A stretch of 64,000 bases of DNA from Mucilaginibacter aurantiaciroseus. Its GTDB lineage: Bacteria > Bacteroidota > Bacteroidia > Sphingobacteriales > Sphingobacteriaceae. A model generated the notes under the pieces. The model was not told where the DNA came from. It saw only the letters and a list, made by a program, of their open reading frames with translations, and ran no database searches. The position numbers were made by a program, and so were the translations under genes. The DNA lies in contig NZ_JAMXOF010000002.1 of the NCBI RefSeq assembly GCF_024055595.1, forward strand, positions 558,001-622,000, read 5' to 3'. This document shows positions 19,251-27,973 of this stretch, one piece after another. Each line of letters opens with the position of its first letter. Position 1 is the first letter of the stretch.

Positions 19251-20273
19251 ATGCTGCAAATACAGGAGAACGTATCGCTTAAAAAATTCAACACTTTTGG
19301 TATTGATGCCAACGCCCGCTATTTCGCCGAGATAAGCCACGAAGATGAACTGGTTGAACTTTTTGCCGACCCACAATGGGCGCAGATAGACCGCCTGGTG
19401 CTTGGCGGCGGCAGCAATATGCTGCTGGTGAATAATTTTGAAGGCCTGGTTATTCGCCTTAACATCCGCGGGATAGAACATCGCATCAGTCACGATGATG
19501 TATTTGTAGAGGCCGGTGCGGGCGAGGTATGGAACGACCTGGTTAACTTCTGTGTAGACCGCAACTACGCAGGTATGGAAAACCTGAGCCTGATACCCGG
19601 TTCGGTTGGTGCATCGCCCATACAAAATATTGGTGCTTATGGGGTAGAACTGAAAGATGTATTTGAAAGCTGCCGCGCGTTCGAGATCTCTACCGGAACT
19701 TTTAGTGTTTTCACTAAAGAGGATTGTAAATTTGGCTACCGCGAGAGTGTTTTTAAAACAGAACTTGCCGGGCAGTATATTATAGTGGGGGTAAAGTTCC
19801 ATTTATCGCTTAAGCCAAACATCAACTTAAAGTATGGGGTTATAGAGCAGGAACTGGCCAACCGCGGCATCAGCAACCCAACAATTGAAGATGTATGTAA
19901 AGTAGTATCCCACATCCGGGTATCCAAACTGCCCGATCCATCAACCATTGGCAACGCGGGGAGTTTCTTTAAAAACCCGGTTATTACTGTAGGGCAATTT
20001 GAAACATTACAACAAAACTTCCCGGAGGTTGTTAATTACCCAACTGTATACGGACAAGTAAAACTGGCCGCCGGCTGGCTGATTGAACAGTGCGGCTGGA
20101 AAGGCAAAACAATAGGCAACACCGGCACATGGAAGAACCAGGCGCTGGTTTTAGTAAACCACGGCGGCGCAACGGGCGAAGAAGTATACAACCTATCGTC
20201 GCAAATCATAGACAGTGTGTACACTAAATTTGGCGTTACGCTACAACGCGAAGTTAATATTATTGTAAAATAA
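19251..20273 (+). CDS. murB: UDP-N-acetylenolpyruvoylglucosamine reductase
   Basis: Second committed step of peptidoglycan precursor synthesis: FAD- and NADPH-dependent reduction of UDP-GlcNAc-enolpyruvate to UDP-MurNAc in the cytoplasm. 340 residues. FAD-binding motifs GGGSNMLLVNNFEGLV and IPGSVGASPIQNIGAYG, conserved FGYRES with the substrate Arg, GNAGSFFKNP with the catalytic Ser, and a C-terminal Glu in REVNIIVK. The retained loop GAYGVELKD marks the type I (E. coli-like) enzyme. No mur cluster is nearby. Confidence 0.96.
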   Translation: MLQIQENVSLKKFNTFGIDANARYFAEISHEDELVELFADPQWAQIDRLVLGGGSNMLLVNNFEGLVIRLNIRGIEHRISHDDVFVEAGAGEVWNDLVNFCVDRNYAGMENLSLIPGSVGASPIQNIGAYGVELKDVFESCRAFEISTGTFSVFTKEDCKFGYRESVFKTELAGQYIIVGVKFHLSLKPNINLKYGVIEQELANRGISNPTIEDVCKVVSHIRVSKLPDPSTIGNAGSFFKNPVITVGQFETLQQNFPEVVNYPTVYGQVKLAAGWLIEQCGWKGKTIGNTGTWKNQALVLVNHGGATGEEVYNLSSQIIDSVYTKFGVTLQREVNIIVK

Positions 20274-20541
20274 AATTAATTATAATTTAATTTTACACTC
20301 CACTCATCTACAGCAAGTTAAAAAATTATTTGTTTTAACTATTTGATAATAATAAGCTAATAAGACAATTCTGTGATAAATTGCTATAAATATCTTGTTT
20401 ATAGCTATTTATGTTAAAATGTCTATTTTTTGAGCAAATTCCTTGCTGTTATTCTGCTAAAACAGGCACATCTGTAATTTCATACGCTTTTCATAAACTG
20501 GTATCATGTTTGCCTACTACTCTATACAAAACATTAACAGA

Positions 20542-21078
20542 ATGACAAAGATTGAGTTTAACACCCTGGTATTACGTCAAGCAACTTCATTAAGGTCATA
20601 CGCCTTACATTTTACACATGATGCTGACGACGCAAACGACCTTGTTCAGGATACAATGTTGAAAGCTATAACTTATTATAACAAGTTTAAAGAAGGAACA
20701 AATTTGAAAGGCTGGTTATATACCATCATGAAAAATACCTTCATTAACAACTATCGCCGTTTTGTTAAAATGAGCACATTTGTTACAAAAAGCGATGAGA
20801 TATCTTCTACGAACCTGGTATTCAGCTCAACAAAAAATCAAGGTGAGGCTAAATTTGTAATGGACGATATTAAACGCGCTTTAGACCGTTTACCGTCAGA
20901 TTACTACGTGCCATTCACTATGTATTTTGAAGGCCATAAATACCACGAAATAGCAGATCATTTAACAATCCCAATCGGTACTGTTAAAACCCGCATCCAC
21001 GTAGCCCGCAAACTGCTTAAAAAGAATTTAAAAGCATACGATAACGGTGTTACAAAACCAATCTACGCCGAAAACTAA
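20542..21078 (+). CDS. RNA polymerase sigma factor, ECF family
   Basis: 178 residues from ATG at 20542 (MTKIEFNTLV); an upstream in-frame ATG at 20506 would add 12 unlikely residues. Sigma region 2 is seen in DADDANDLVQDTMLKAITYYNKF and GWLYTIMKNTFINNYRR. Region 4 is LPSDYYVPFTMYFEGHKYHEIADHL followed by GTVKTRIHVARKLL (recognition helix). No anti-sigma gene lies next to it, so it may be constitutively free or controlled elsewhere. A strong terminator isolates it from the carotenoid genes downstream, so a regulatory link to them is only a possibility. Confidence 0.93.
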   Translation: MTKIEFNTLVLRQATSLRSYALHFTHDADDANDLVQDTMLKAITYYNKFKEGTNLKGWLYTIMKNTFINNYRRFVKMSTFVTKSDEISSTNLVFSSTKNQGEAKFVMDDIKRALDRLPSDYYVPFTMYFEGHKYHEIADHLTIPIGTVKTRIHVARKLLKKNLKAYDNGVTKPIYAEN

Positions 21079-21106
21079 AATATAACAAACTCAATATATA
21101 TATAAA

Positions 21107-21138
21107 GAAACCTGCCCTTAGGCAGGTTTCTTTATTTT
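21107..21138. terminator. Intrinsic terminator after the ECF sigma gene
   Basis: Perfect 10-bp stem GAAACCTGCC / GGCAGGTTTC, 4-base loop CTTA, then TTTATTTT. An A-rich left flank makes partial function on the minus strand possible. Confidence 0.9.
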
Positions 21139-21164
21139 GGTAAGTTTTTAACTTTCACCCGCGC

Positions 21165-21250
21165 GTCATTGCAAGGTAAGAAGCAATCTCATTGCTATAC
21201 AAAGCCGCTCTGCCTATGTAGAGATTGCTTCATACCCTTGCAGCAATGAC
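21165..21250. repeat. 86-bp interspersed palindrome, TCATTGCGAG family, variant with AAGCAATCTC arms
   Basis: Arms GTCATTGCAAGG...AAGCAATCTC and GAGATTGCTT...CTTGCAGCAATGAC flank a centre of about 30 bases. It lies between the sigma-gene terminator and the last gene of the crt operon. A related copy sits at 25300. Confidence 0.83.
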
Positions 21251-21266
21251 GGATATTTAAAAGTTT

Positions 21267-21503
21267 TTAAGCCAACTTCCCAATAGCCGTAAACTTTTCA
21301 AAAACGGTTTCGGTATGCGGTGCGTCAGCGAGCTCTTCGGTGAGGTCCTGCCCGGCCCAGTGCTCGTAGTGTTTGCCATTTCGCCAAAGGCGGCTTTCGG
21401 TAACATCATAAATGATGCCTTTGTAGGCCACCCAAATCTGCGGTTTATCCTGCCCGTTACGCAGGGCGAGTTGTAATTTGGTATATAAAGGCAGGTCGGC
21501 CAT
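21267..21503 (-). CDS. Cytochrome b5-like haem/steroid-binding domain protein
   Basis: A 78-residue single domain without signal or membrane segment. The motif order WVAYKGIIYDVTES...GKHYEHWAGQDLTEELADAPHTETVFEKF matches small prokaryotic b5-like domains. His45 or His48 together with His63 could be the axial haem ligands. It starts one base inside the cyclase stop (TAATG), so it is co-translated with crtY. Being last in a carotenoid operon suggests an electron-carrier or ligand-binding role in pigment synthesis, for example for the di-iron hydroxylase CrtZ. That is inference. Confidence 0.75.
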   Translation of the reverse strand: MADLPLYTKLQLALRNGQDKPQIWVAYKGIIYDVTESRLWRNGKHYEHWAGQDLTEELADAPHTETVFEKFTAIGKLA

Positions 21504-22186
21504 TATGCAGCAAGCTTTTTACTTTTCTTAAAATACTCAAAAAAGCCAACGTTCATCAGCAGCAAGGCCATGCTGTAAAAATGATCTTCGAAAGGGATGG
21601 TCCCCACACGGAAGCCAAGGTTTTGGTTATCGTTATAAAGCACCACAGGGATAGATGTCAGTAACCCGTTCACTAAATAAAACGGAATAAGCGATACCAG
21701 GAAAGCCATGTAAAACCTACCCAGCCAATTGGCCTTAAACACAAATAATAAAAGCAATAGTATAATGGCAAGCAGGCTAAAGGTAACTGCGGTATACAGT
21801 TTGTTAAAATTATCCATCAGTATAAATGCCGACGCTAACGCCAATAAGCCGGAGATGCTGCGCGATACATCACGGCTCAGTTGCCATTTAACATAATGGT
21901 TTAAGCAAACATAAATAAAGATACATGCAAAGGGGACGGTTAAAAAGAACAGGATCTCCTCAAGTGGCAGGCCAAAGAATTTGAGGCCGATTATGTATTT
22001 ATCATTAAACGACCATACGCCGTGAATGGTAAACAGCACATCCCAAAACAAAAACAACAAACCTGTAATAGCCATTCCCGGCCAAATGAACTTCCAGCTT
22101 TTGGCAAAGGCCACGCGCTTATCAAACGATAATACAACCGGGAAAAAGATAGTGGCTATGTTGATAAGCAGGTAGGTGTATTTCAC
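21503..22186 (-). CDS. crtY: Lycopene cyclase, CrtYc-CrtYd fusion type
   Basis: A 227-residue polytopic membrane protein with seven or so helices and two tandem lycopene-cyclase domains. The first carries PLEEILFFLTVP and the second IPFEDHFYSMALLL, the acidic motifs typical of the heterodimeric/fused cyclases of Gram-positives, Bacteroidota and archaea. It would convert lycopene to beta-carotene. The start is GTG, directly after the TAA of the preceding gene (TAAGTG), so re-initiation is likely. It is unrelated to the flavoprotein CrtY/CrtL families. Confidence 0.88.
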   Translation of the reverse strand: MKYTYLLINIATIFFPVVLSFDKRVAFAKSWKFIWPGMAITGLLFLFWDVLFTIHGVWSFNDKYIIGLKFFGLPLEEILFFLTVPFACIFIYVCLNHYVKWQLSRDVSRSISGLLALASAFILMDNFNKLYTAVTFSLLAIILLLLLFVFKANWLGRFYMAFLVSLIPFYLVNGLLTSIPVVLYNDNQNLGFRVGTIPFEDHFYSMALLLMNVGFFEYFKKSKKLAA

Positions 22187-22756
22187 TTATAAGGCGGCTA
22201 AATGCTGTGAAAGGTTGTTGTTTTCTGCAGGAGAGCAGCGTTTAGAATCTATTAAAAAAGCAATGATGGTTTTTACCAAAGCCGCATCTGCCGATGAATA
22301 ATGCTTGCGGTCTATCTGTTTGATGATCTCGGTACGGTCGGCAACCAGGTTTTTGGTGTAGCCTAAAAAGCCCGGAACATTATGCTCAACCGAAAATCGC
22401 ATAAAGCGGATCTCTATATTTGCCGGGTCGCGGGTTACGGCGCCTTTAAAGGACTTTTCGGCGTCGTTGAGGTACTTCACCTTGTAATAGGGGTTCCAGG
22501 CATGCTTAGCTTTTAAAGCTTCCAGTGTGCCCAAATAGCCGGTTATAAGGCCTGTGCGATTTTTAATCGACCCGAGGTTGCGGTAAAGCGAATCTGTTGT
22601 TTTACTGCTGTTGATGGCAGTTAACAATAGCTTACGTATAACATGGAGGTTGGGCTCAACAATATCATCGGGCATAGCGCTGGCATTGCCCCGGTTTAGT
22701 GGTGCAAATAACAGCAGCAAGGCAGGTAATAACAGGTATCTAAATCTTACAAGCAT
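22187..22756 (-). CDS. Conserved-looking secreted protein of the crt operon, function unknown
   Basis: 189 residues. The N-terminus (MLVRFRYLLLPALLLLFAPL) looks like a Sec signal with cleavage after about residue 25. The rest is predicted helical (HVIRKLLLTAINSSKTTDSLYRNLGSIKNRTGLITGYLGTLEALK...), with a repeat-like feel near ARDP residues but no motif I recognise. It sits between crtB and crtY, abutting the latter without a gap, so it is very likely co-expressed with carotenoid synthesis. A scaffold, carrier or membrane-organising role is possible but unsupported. Confidence 0.6.
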   Translation of the reverse strand: MLVRFRYLLLPALLLLFAPLNRGNASAMPDDIVEPNLHVIRKLLLTAINSSKTTDSLYRNLGSIKNRTGLITGYLGTLEALKAKHAWNPYYKVKYLNDAEKSFKGAVTRDPANIEIRFMRFSVEHNVPGFLGYTKNLVADRTEIIKQIDRKHYSSADAALVKTIIAFLIDSKRCSPAENNNLSQHLAAL

Positions 22757-22783
22757 CAGTATTTTATAACGGTACGGGCTGTA

Positions 22784-23617
22784 TTAAATTATATTGAGTT
22801 TTTGATGCAGCTTTGCCTTTAAGTACAGGCTTAGCTTTTGCGTATCAGAAACCCTGATCCTTTTTTGCATAATAGTTAGGGCTGTAGTAGCCTTTATTTT
22901 TTTAAACAGCTGCAGGTAGTAAATATAAGCTACGTAAACGCCCAGCCTGCCGCCGCTTGGTAATAACTTTATCCCTTCCAACGCATCATCAAAATCTTGT
23001 TTGATGTCGGTTTCAATGAGTTGTTTATCCGCCTCGGTAAAGTTGGTGAAATCTACCTCGGGGAAATAAGTGCGGCCACGTTCCTCATAGTCTGACTTGA
23101 TATCCCTCAAAAAGTTTATTTTCTGAAATGCGGAACCCAGGCTACGCGCTTTTGATACCAACTGATTGTAAAGCGCAGCATCGTTTTCGCAAAAAATGCG
23201 CAGGCACATTAGCCCCACTACTTCTGCAGAGCCATAGATATAAGTTTTGTAACCCTCATCATCATAAGCCGTTTTATCCAGGTCCATTTTCATGGAGGTA
23301 AGGAAAGCATCTATCAGTTCTTTTTCAATATTGTATTTGTTAACAACTTGCTGAAAAGATTGCAGCACCGGGTTTGTACTGATGCCGCGGTCAATAGCTT
23401 TAAAAGTTTCTTCCTTAAATTCGTCAATCAACTGGCGTTGGTCGTGGTCGTAAAAAGTATCAACTATCTCATCCGCGTAGCGCACAAAGCCATAAATGGC
23501 ATAAACGGGGTATCTAAAACGTTTGTCGAACGCATTGATGCCGGTACTAAAAGAAGTACTGTATTTGGTGGTTATCAGCTTGCTGCATTCAAAGCATGTT
23601 TCGTCGAAAAGGTTCAT
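22784..23617 (-). CDS. crtB: Phytoene synthase (squalene/phytoene synthase family)
   Basis: Joins two geranylgeranyl diphosphates to 15-cis-phytoene. 277 residues from ATG at 23617 (MNLFDETCFE). Both Mg-diphosphate binding motifs are present: YADEIVDTF (DxxxD) and FLRDIKSDYEERGR (DxxxD). YGSAEVVG and the KYSTSFSTG N-terminal motif are family-typical. It is first in the minus-strand operon crtB-unknown-crtY-b5 and divergent from crtI. GGPP synthase is not in the window. Confidence 0.95.
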   Translation of the reverse strand: MNLFDETCFECSKLITTKYSTSFSTGINAFDKRFRYPVYAIYGFVRYADEIVDTFYDHDQRQLIDEFKEETFKAIDRGISTNPVLQSFQQVVNKYNIEKELIDAFLTSMKMDLDKTAYDDEGYKTYIYGSAEVVGLMCLRIFCENDAALYNQLVSKARSLGSAFQKINFLRDIKSDYEERGRTYFPEVDFTNFTEADKQLIETDIKQDFDDALEGIKLLPSGGRLGVYVAYIYYLQLFKKIKATTALTIMQKRIRVSDTQKLSLYLKAKLHQKLNII

Positions 23618-23804
23618 CACCCAAAAGTACAAAATCAAACCTGTATTGTTTCAAACCCTCACCTAATTTGCGCAGCATTCATAAATACCATAATTATAAT
23701 TAAATAATGCATAGTTCTGTACAAAGTAGACGACTTTAAAAAATTTCACTCCAGCTACCTTGAAGCAGGGCAGGGTGAAGCTTTTTTGCTTAATTTGGCT
23801 GCTG

Positions 23805-25292
23805 ATGGATAAGAATAAGCAAATTATCGTGATCGGGGCAGGTTTTGCCGGGCTGGCTTCGGCCTGTGTGCTGGCAAAAGAGGGTTACAGGGTCACCGTT
23901 TTAGAAAAGAATGACCAGCCTGGCGGCCGCGCGCGCATTTGGGAGAAGGACGGTTTTAAGTTTGACATGGGCCCAAGCTGGTATTGGATGCCCGATGTTT
24001 TCGAGAATTTCTTCGCCATCTTCGGTAAAAAGCCGACAGATTTTTACGACCTGAAACGCCTTGACCCGGGTTACCGTGTTTATTATGGTAAGGATGATGT
24101 GCTGGATATACCCGCCAATATGGGCGAACTGGAAAAATTGTTTGATGAAATTGAACCAGGCAGCAGTGCAGGCCTGCGCAAGTTTTTAGAACAAGCCGCT
24201 TATAAATATAAAGTAGGCATGGGCGAGTATGTATTTCGTCCCTCACATTCCATTACGGAGTTCATCGATTTTAACCTTATCCGTAAAAGCTTTAGCATGC
24301 AGTTACTCACCAACATGAGCAGCCATGTGCGCCAGTATTTCAAAAACCCCAAGCTGATAAAGCTGCTGGAGTTCCCGGTGCTGTTTTTAGGAGCTACCCC
24401 GCAAGACACCCCCGCCATGTACAGCATGATGAACCATGCCGACCTTGCCCTTGGTACGTGGTACCCCATGGGTGGCATGAACGAAATTGTTAAAGCGATG
24501 GTAAACGTTGCCGAAAGCTACGGGGTTGATATTAAACTAAATACCGAGGTAACCAAAATTGACGTTGCGGATGGACAGGCAAAAACCATCCAAACCAACA
24601 ATGGAAGCTACACAGCAGACTTTGTAATTGCCGGTGCCGATTATGAACATATTGATCAGCATGTTTTAGACGCTCCGGACAGAAACTATTCCGAAAAATA
24701 TTGGGATAAGCGCACGATGTCGCCTTCGAGCCTGTTGTTCTACATCGGTACTAACAAAAAGGTAGAGGGCATCCAACACCATAGCTTGTTTTTTGATGAG
24801 GATTTTGAATTGCATGCCAAAGAGATCTATAAAGATCCGCAATGGCCAAGCAAACCGCTGTTTTATGTATGCTGTACCTCCAAAACCGACCCGGATGCGG
24901 CACCCGAGGGAGGGGAGAACCTTTTCTTTTTGATGCCGATAGCACCCGGACTGGATGATGATGATGCCACCCGTGAAAAATATTTTGATGTGATGATAGA
25001 ACGGTTCGAAGATATCACCGGCCAAAGCATCCGGGATAGCATTGTTGTAAAACGAAGTTATGCACTTAAAGATTTTAAAGCCGATTACCATTCCTTTAAA
25101 GGCAATGCCTATGGCTTGGCTAATACCCTTGCCCAAACCGCGTTTTTTAAACCAGGCATGCGGGCAAAGCACATTAAAAATCTTTTGTTTACCGGCCAAC
25201 TAACCGTTCCCGGTCCGGGCGTTCCGCCGGCGTTGATATCAGGGCAAATAGCGGCGTTGGAGGCGATGAAGGTGTTGGAGGGAAAAAAATGA
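23805..25292 (+). CDS. crtI: Phytoene desaturase
   Basis: FAD-dependent four-step desaturation of phytoene to lycopene. 495 residues from ATG at 23805 (MDKNKQIIVIG); an upstream TTG would add an unlikely extension. The dinucleotide fold is VIGAGFAGLASACVLAKEGY with LEKNDQPGGRA. The C-terminal CrtI signature is LLFTGQLTVPGPGVPPALISG. It is divergent from crtB with about 187 bases between starts, a natural place for shared regulation. It converges with ilvA, separated by a palindromic repeat. Confidence 0.95.
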   Translation: MDKNKQIIVIGAGFAGLASACVLAKEGYRVTVLEKNDQPGGRARIWEKDGFKFDMGPSWYWMPDVFENFFAIFGKKPTDFYDLKRLDPGYRVYYGKDDVLDIPANMGELEKLFDEIEPGSSAGLRKFLEQAAYKYKVGMGEYVFRPSHSITEFIDFNLIRKSFSMQLLTNMSSHVRQYFKNPKLIKLLEFPVLFLGATPQDTPAMYSMMNHADLALGTWYPMGGMNEIVKAMVNVAESYGVDIKLNTEVTKIDVADGQAKTIQTNNGSYTADFVIAGADYEHIDQHVLDAPDRNYSEKYWDKRTMSPSSLLFYIGTNKKVEGIQHHSLFFDEDFELHAKEIYKDPQWPSKPLFYVCCTSKTDPDAAPEGGENLFFLMPIAPGLDDDDATREKYFDVMIERFEDITGQSIRDSIVVKRSYALKDFKADYHSFKGNAYGLANTLAQTAFFKPGMRAKHIKNLLFTGQLTVPGPGVPPALISGQIAALEAMKVLEGKK

Positions 25293-25299
25293 ACATTCC

Positions 25300-25392
25300 G
25301 TCACTGCGAGGTACGAAGCAATCTCTTGTGTACAATTATACACTTTGCATAATTGATTTGCTCAAACAGATTGCTTCGTGCCTCGTAATAAC
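25300..25392. repeat. 93-bp interspersed palindrome, TCATTGCGAG family, AAGCAATCTC variant, copy 2
   Basis: Arms GTCACTGCGAGGTACGAAGC... and the complement of ...GCTTCGTGCCTCGTAATAAC, with AATCTC/GATT continuing inward, around an AT-rich centre. It lies between the convergent crtI and ilvA genes. Chance ORFs over such elements read 'LRGTKQSL' and are not genes. Confidence 0.84.
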
Positions 25393-25426
25393 GCATGGGG
25401 GTTACAGGCAATATTCTTTAATTAAT

Positions 25427-26677
25427 CTACACCAAATACTCAAACAAAGTTTTATCTCTGTTCAACTCTATTACTTCAAAACGATGCTCGGCCATACGCT
25501 CTAAAAGGGCCGGGTAATCCTCGGCATTTTTTAGTTCGATACCTACCAGGGCAGGGCCGTTCTCTTTAGAGTTTTTCTTGATGAATTCGAAACGGGTAAT
25601 ATCGTCGCTGGGGGCAAGCACATTATTTACGAACAGCTTAAGTGCGCCCGGGCGTTGTGGGAAACGGACGATGAAGTAATGCTTTAAGCCCTCATATAGC
25701 AGCGATTTCTCCTTGATCTCCTGCATGCGGTCAATATCGTTATTGCCACCGCTTATCACACAAACTACCGTTTTGCCTTTGATCTTTTCTTTTACAGCGT
25801 CTAGCGCAGTAACTGAAAGTGCGCCTGCCGGCTCAACCACAATGGCATCCTCGTTGTATAATTTAAGTATTGTAGTACAAACCTTTCCTTCCGGAACGGT
25901 AAGCATATCGTCCAATATCTCACGGCAAATAGCGAAAGTTTTATCGCCAACACGTTTTACGGCGGCACCATCCACAAAACGGTCAATGTTCGTTAGTGCA
26001 GTGTTTTCGCCATTTGTTATCGACGTAAGCATCGATGCTGCGCCTTCCGGCTCAACACCAATAAGGGTAATATTAGGAAGCTGTTGCCTTAGGTAAGTAC
26101 CCATACCAGCTGCAAGTCCGCCGCCACCAATTGGCATAATAGCAACATCGAATTGGGGCAGATCTTGTAAGATCTCAACACCCACAGTTCCCTGACCTTC
26201 AATGGTGCGGTAATCATCAAACGGGGGAATAAACTCCACGTCATGCTCTTTGGTGTAAATCAAAGCTTCGCGCAGGCAATCGTCAAAGGTATCACCCGTT
26301 AAAACCAGTTTCACATTACCATTGCCAAACATTTCTGTCTGTTTAACTTTTTGTTTCGGGGTGATCTCGGGCATGTAAATAATGCCTTTAACGCCCTTTT
26401 TTTTGCAGGAGTATGCTACACCTTGCGCATGGTTACCCGCGCTGGCGCAAACCACGCCTTTATCTAATTGTTCCTGGCTTAGTTGTGCTATCAGGTTGTA
26501 GGCCCCGCGTAATTTGTAGGAGCGTACTATCTGCAGGTCTTCGCGTTTTAAATATATTTTGCATTCGTATTTTGCCGACAGCCCCTCGTTATACTCCAAC
26601 GGAGTATGTTTTACCACGCCTTTGAGGCGCTGGTAGGCCGCTTCAAAATCTAAATGCATTTCTGTTGCTGTATCCAT
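25427..26677 (-). CDS. ilvA: Threonine dehydratase (biosynthetic)
   Basis: PLP-dependent deamination of threonine to 2-oxobutanoate, the entry to isoleucine. 416 residues from ATG at 26677 (a GTG directly before it, at 26680, is also in frame). The PLP lysine is in SYKLRGAYN, the phosphate loop is GGGGLAAG, and asparagine-containing SAGNHAQG is present. A single C-terminal ACT-like segment from about residue 330 (HYFIVRFPQRPGALKLFVNNV) suggests the shorter Bacteroidota/CTN-like form rather than the double-ACT E. coli IlvA. It is last in the ilv-leu operon, right after leuA. Confidence 0.93.
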   Translation of the reverse strand: MDTATEMHLDFEAAYQRLKGVVKHTPLEYNEGLSAKYECKIYLKREDLQIVRSYKLRGAYNLIAQLSQEQLDKGVVCASAGNHAQGVAYSCKKKGVKGIIYMPEITPKQKVKQTEMFGNGNVKLVLTGDTFDDCLREALIYTKEHDVEFIPPFDDYRTIEGQGTVGVEILQDLPQFDVAIMPIGGGGLAAGMGTYLRQQLPNITLIGVEPEGAASMLTSITNGENTALTNIDRFVDGAAVKRVGDKTFAICREILDDMLTVPEGKVCTTILKLYNEDAIVVEPAGALSVTALDAVKEKIKGKTVVCVISGGNNDIDRMQEIKEKSLLYEGLKHYFIVRFPQRPGALKLFVNNVLAPSDDITRFEFIKKNSKENGPALVGIELKNAEDYPALLERMAEHRFEVIELNRDKTLFEYLV

Positions 26678-26680
26678 CAC

Positions 26681-27847
26681 TTAGTTCTTTACCAACTTGT
26701 AAGCCACAAGGCCTTGCAAGTCGTCATCATTTATATCCAGCTTAGCATCAGCAAGCGTTAAAAAAGTTTTGTAAACCTCGTACAGTTCATCTTTATCCAA
26801 TTTGTGGCCCAATCTCTCCAAATGGAATTTAAGCGCATGGCGACCGCTCCGGGCAGTCAGCACAATGCTTGCACTTGGGAAACCAACATCTTCCGGACGA
26901 ATAATTTCATAGTTCTCGCGGTTTTTCAGGAAACCATCCTGGTGGATGCCCGAGCTATGCGCGAAAGCATTGCTGCCCACAATAGCCTTGTTTGGTTGTA
27001 CCGGCATACGCATCTGGCTGCTGATCATGCGGCTCATTTCAAAAAAGTTTTTGCTGTTGATGTTGCTGTGTAAGCCGAGAATTGCATGCGTTTTCAATAT
27101 CATCACCACTTCTTCGATAGAGGTATTACCCGCGCGTTCGCCAATACCGTTGATGGTGCCTTCTATTTGGCGGGCACCGTTCTGTAAGCCGGCGATAGAG
27201 TTGGCGGTAGCCAAACCAAGGTCATTATGGCAATGCACCGAGATAATGGCCTGGTCGATATTTTTAACGTGCTCCTTTAGATATTTGATCTTGGCACCGT
27301 ACTGGTCTGGCAAACAGTAGCCATTAGTATCCGGGATGTTCACCACAGTAGCACCGGCAGCAATAACGGCTTCGATCATCTGCGCTAAAAAAGCAGAATC
27401 GGCACGGCCGGCGTCTTCTGCGTAGAACTCAATATCCTCAACAGATTTTTTAGCGTATTTAACAGCTTCGACAGCACGCGCTAAAATCTCTTCGCGGGTG
27501 CTGTTAAATTTATGTTTTATATGCTGATCTGATGCGCCGATACCTGTATGGATCCTTGGGCGCTTGGCGTACTTTAATGATTCTACCGCTACGTCAATAT
27601 CGGTTTTATTAGCACGGGTAAGCGCGCAAACAACAGGCTCTTTAACGGCCTTGGAGATCTCGACAACGCTCATGAAATCGCCCGGACTTGAAACCGGGAA
27701 ACCTGCTTCTATAACATCCACGCCCAGTACTTCCAGCTCGCGGGCTATATCGATCTTTTCAGGGGTTGTTAACTGGCAGCCCGGTACCTGCTCGCCATCG
27801 CGAAGTGTGGTATCAAAAACATAAACGCGGTTAGGATCGTGTAACAT
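26681..27847 (-). CDS. leuA: 2-isopropylmalate synthase, short form
   Basis: Condenses acetyl-CoA with 2-oxoisovalerate, the first leucine step. 388 residues: a full HMGL-like TIM barrel with [12 protein letters not shown], metal-binding SVHCHNDLG and GIGERAGN. The downstream segment ends soon after the barrel and linker (residues ~330-388), so the ~120-residue C-terminal LeuA allosteric domain of the usual ~510-residue enzyme is missing. Citramalate or homocitrate synthase are alternatives from the barrel alone, but leuB, leuC and leuD in the same operon favour LeuA. Confidence 0.9.
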   Translation of the reverse strand: MLHDPNRVYVFDTTLRDGEQVPGCQLTTPEKIDIARELEVLGVDVIEAGFPVSSPGDFMSVVEISKAVKEPVVCALTRANKTDIDVAVESLKYAKRPRIHTGIGASDQHIKHKFNSTREEILARAVEAVKYAKKSVEDIEFYAEDAGRADSAFLAQMIEAVIAAGATVVNIPDTNGYCLPDQYGAKIKYLKEHVKNIDQAIISVHCHNDLGLATANSIAGLQNGARQIEGTINGIGERAGNTSIEEVVMILKTHAILGLHSNINSKNFFEMSRMISSQMRMPVQPNKAIVGSNAFAHSSGIHQDGFLKNRENYEIIRPEDVGFPSASIVLTARSGRHALKFHLERLGHKLDKDELYEVYKTFLTLADAKLDINDDDLQGLVAYKLVKN

Positions 27848-27973
27848 ATTCTTTAAATTGGGATGTTAGATTTGAGATTTGAGCCTCTTACCTGCCATCG
27901 GGTTATATTCTTTTATTTTTTTTATTTTGATTTGGTCTGATGATGTGAAATCACATTTCTCACATTTTTATAC

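Noticed and set aside
20506-20541. Upstream start for the ECF sigma factor
   Set aside because: Adds MFAYYSIQNINR before a normal sigma N-terminus. CATGTTTG there looks more like part of the promoter region.
24666-25199. 177-codon minus-strand ORF opposite crtI
   Set aside because: Fully inside crtI, without any motif; shadow ORF.
25289-25504. ORF beginning MNIPSLRGTKQSL after crtI
   Set aside because: It is the translation of a palindromic repeat; such 'RGTKQSL' peptides are artefacts of this repeat type.
27943-27956. ATGTGA-AA-TCACAT palindrome between leuA and the methyltransferase gene
   Set aside because: Short, no promoter nearby, wrong spacing for a CRP site; likely chance.
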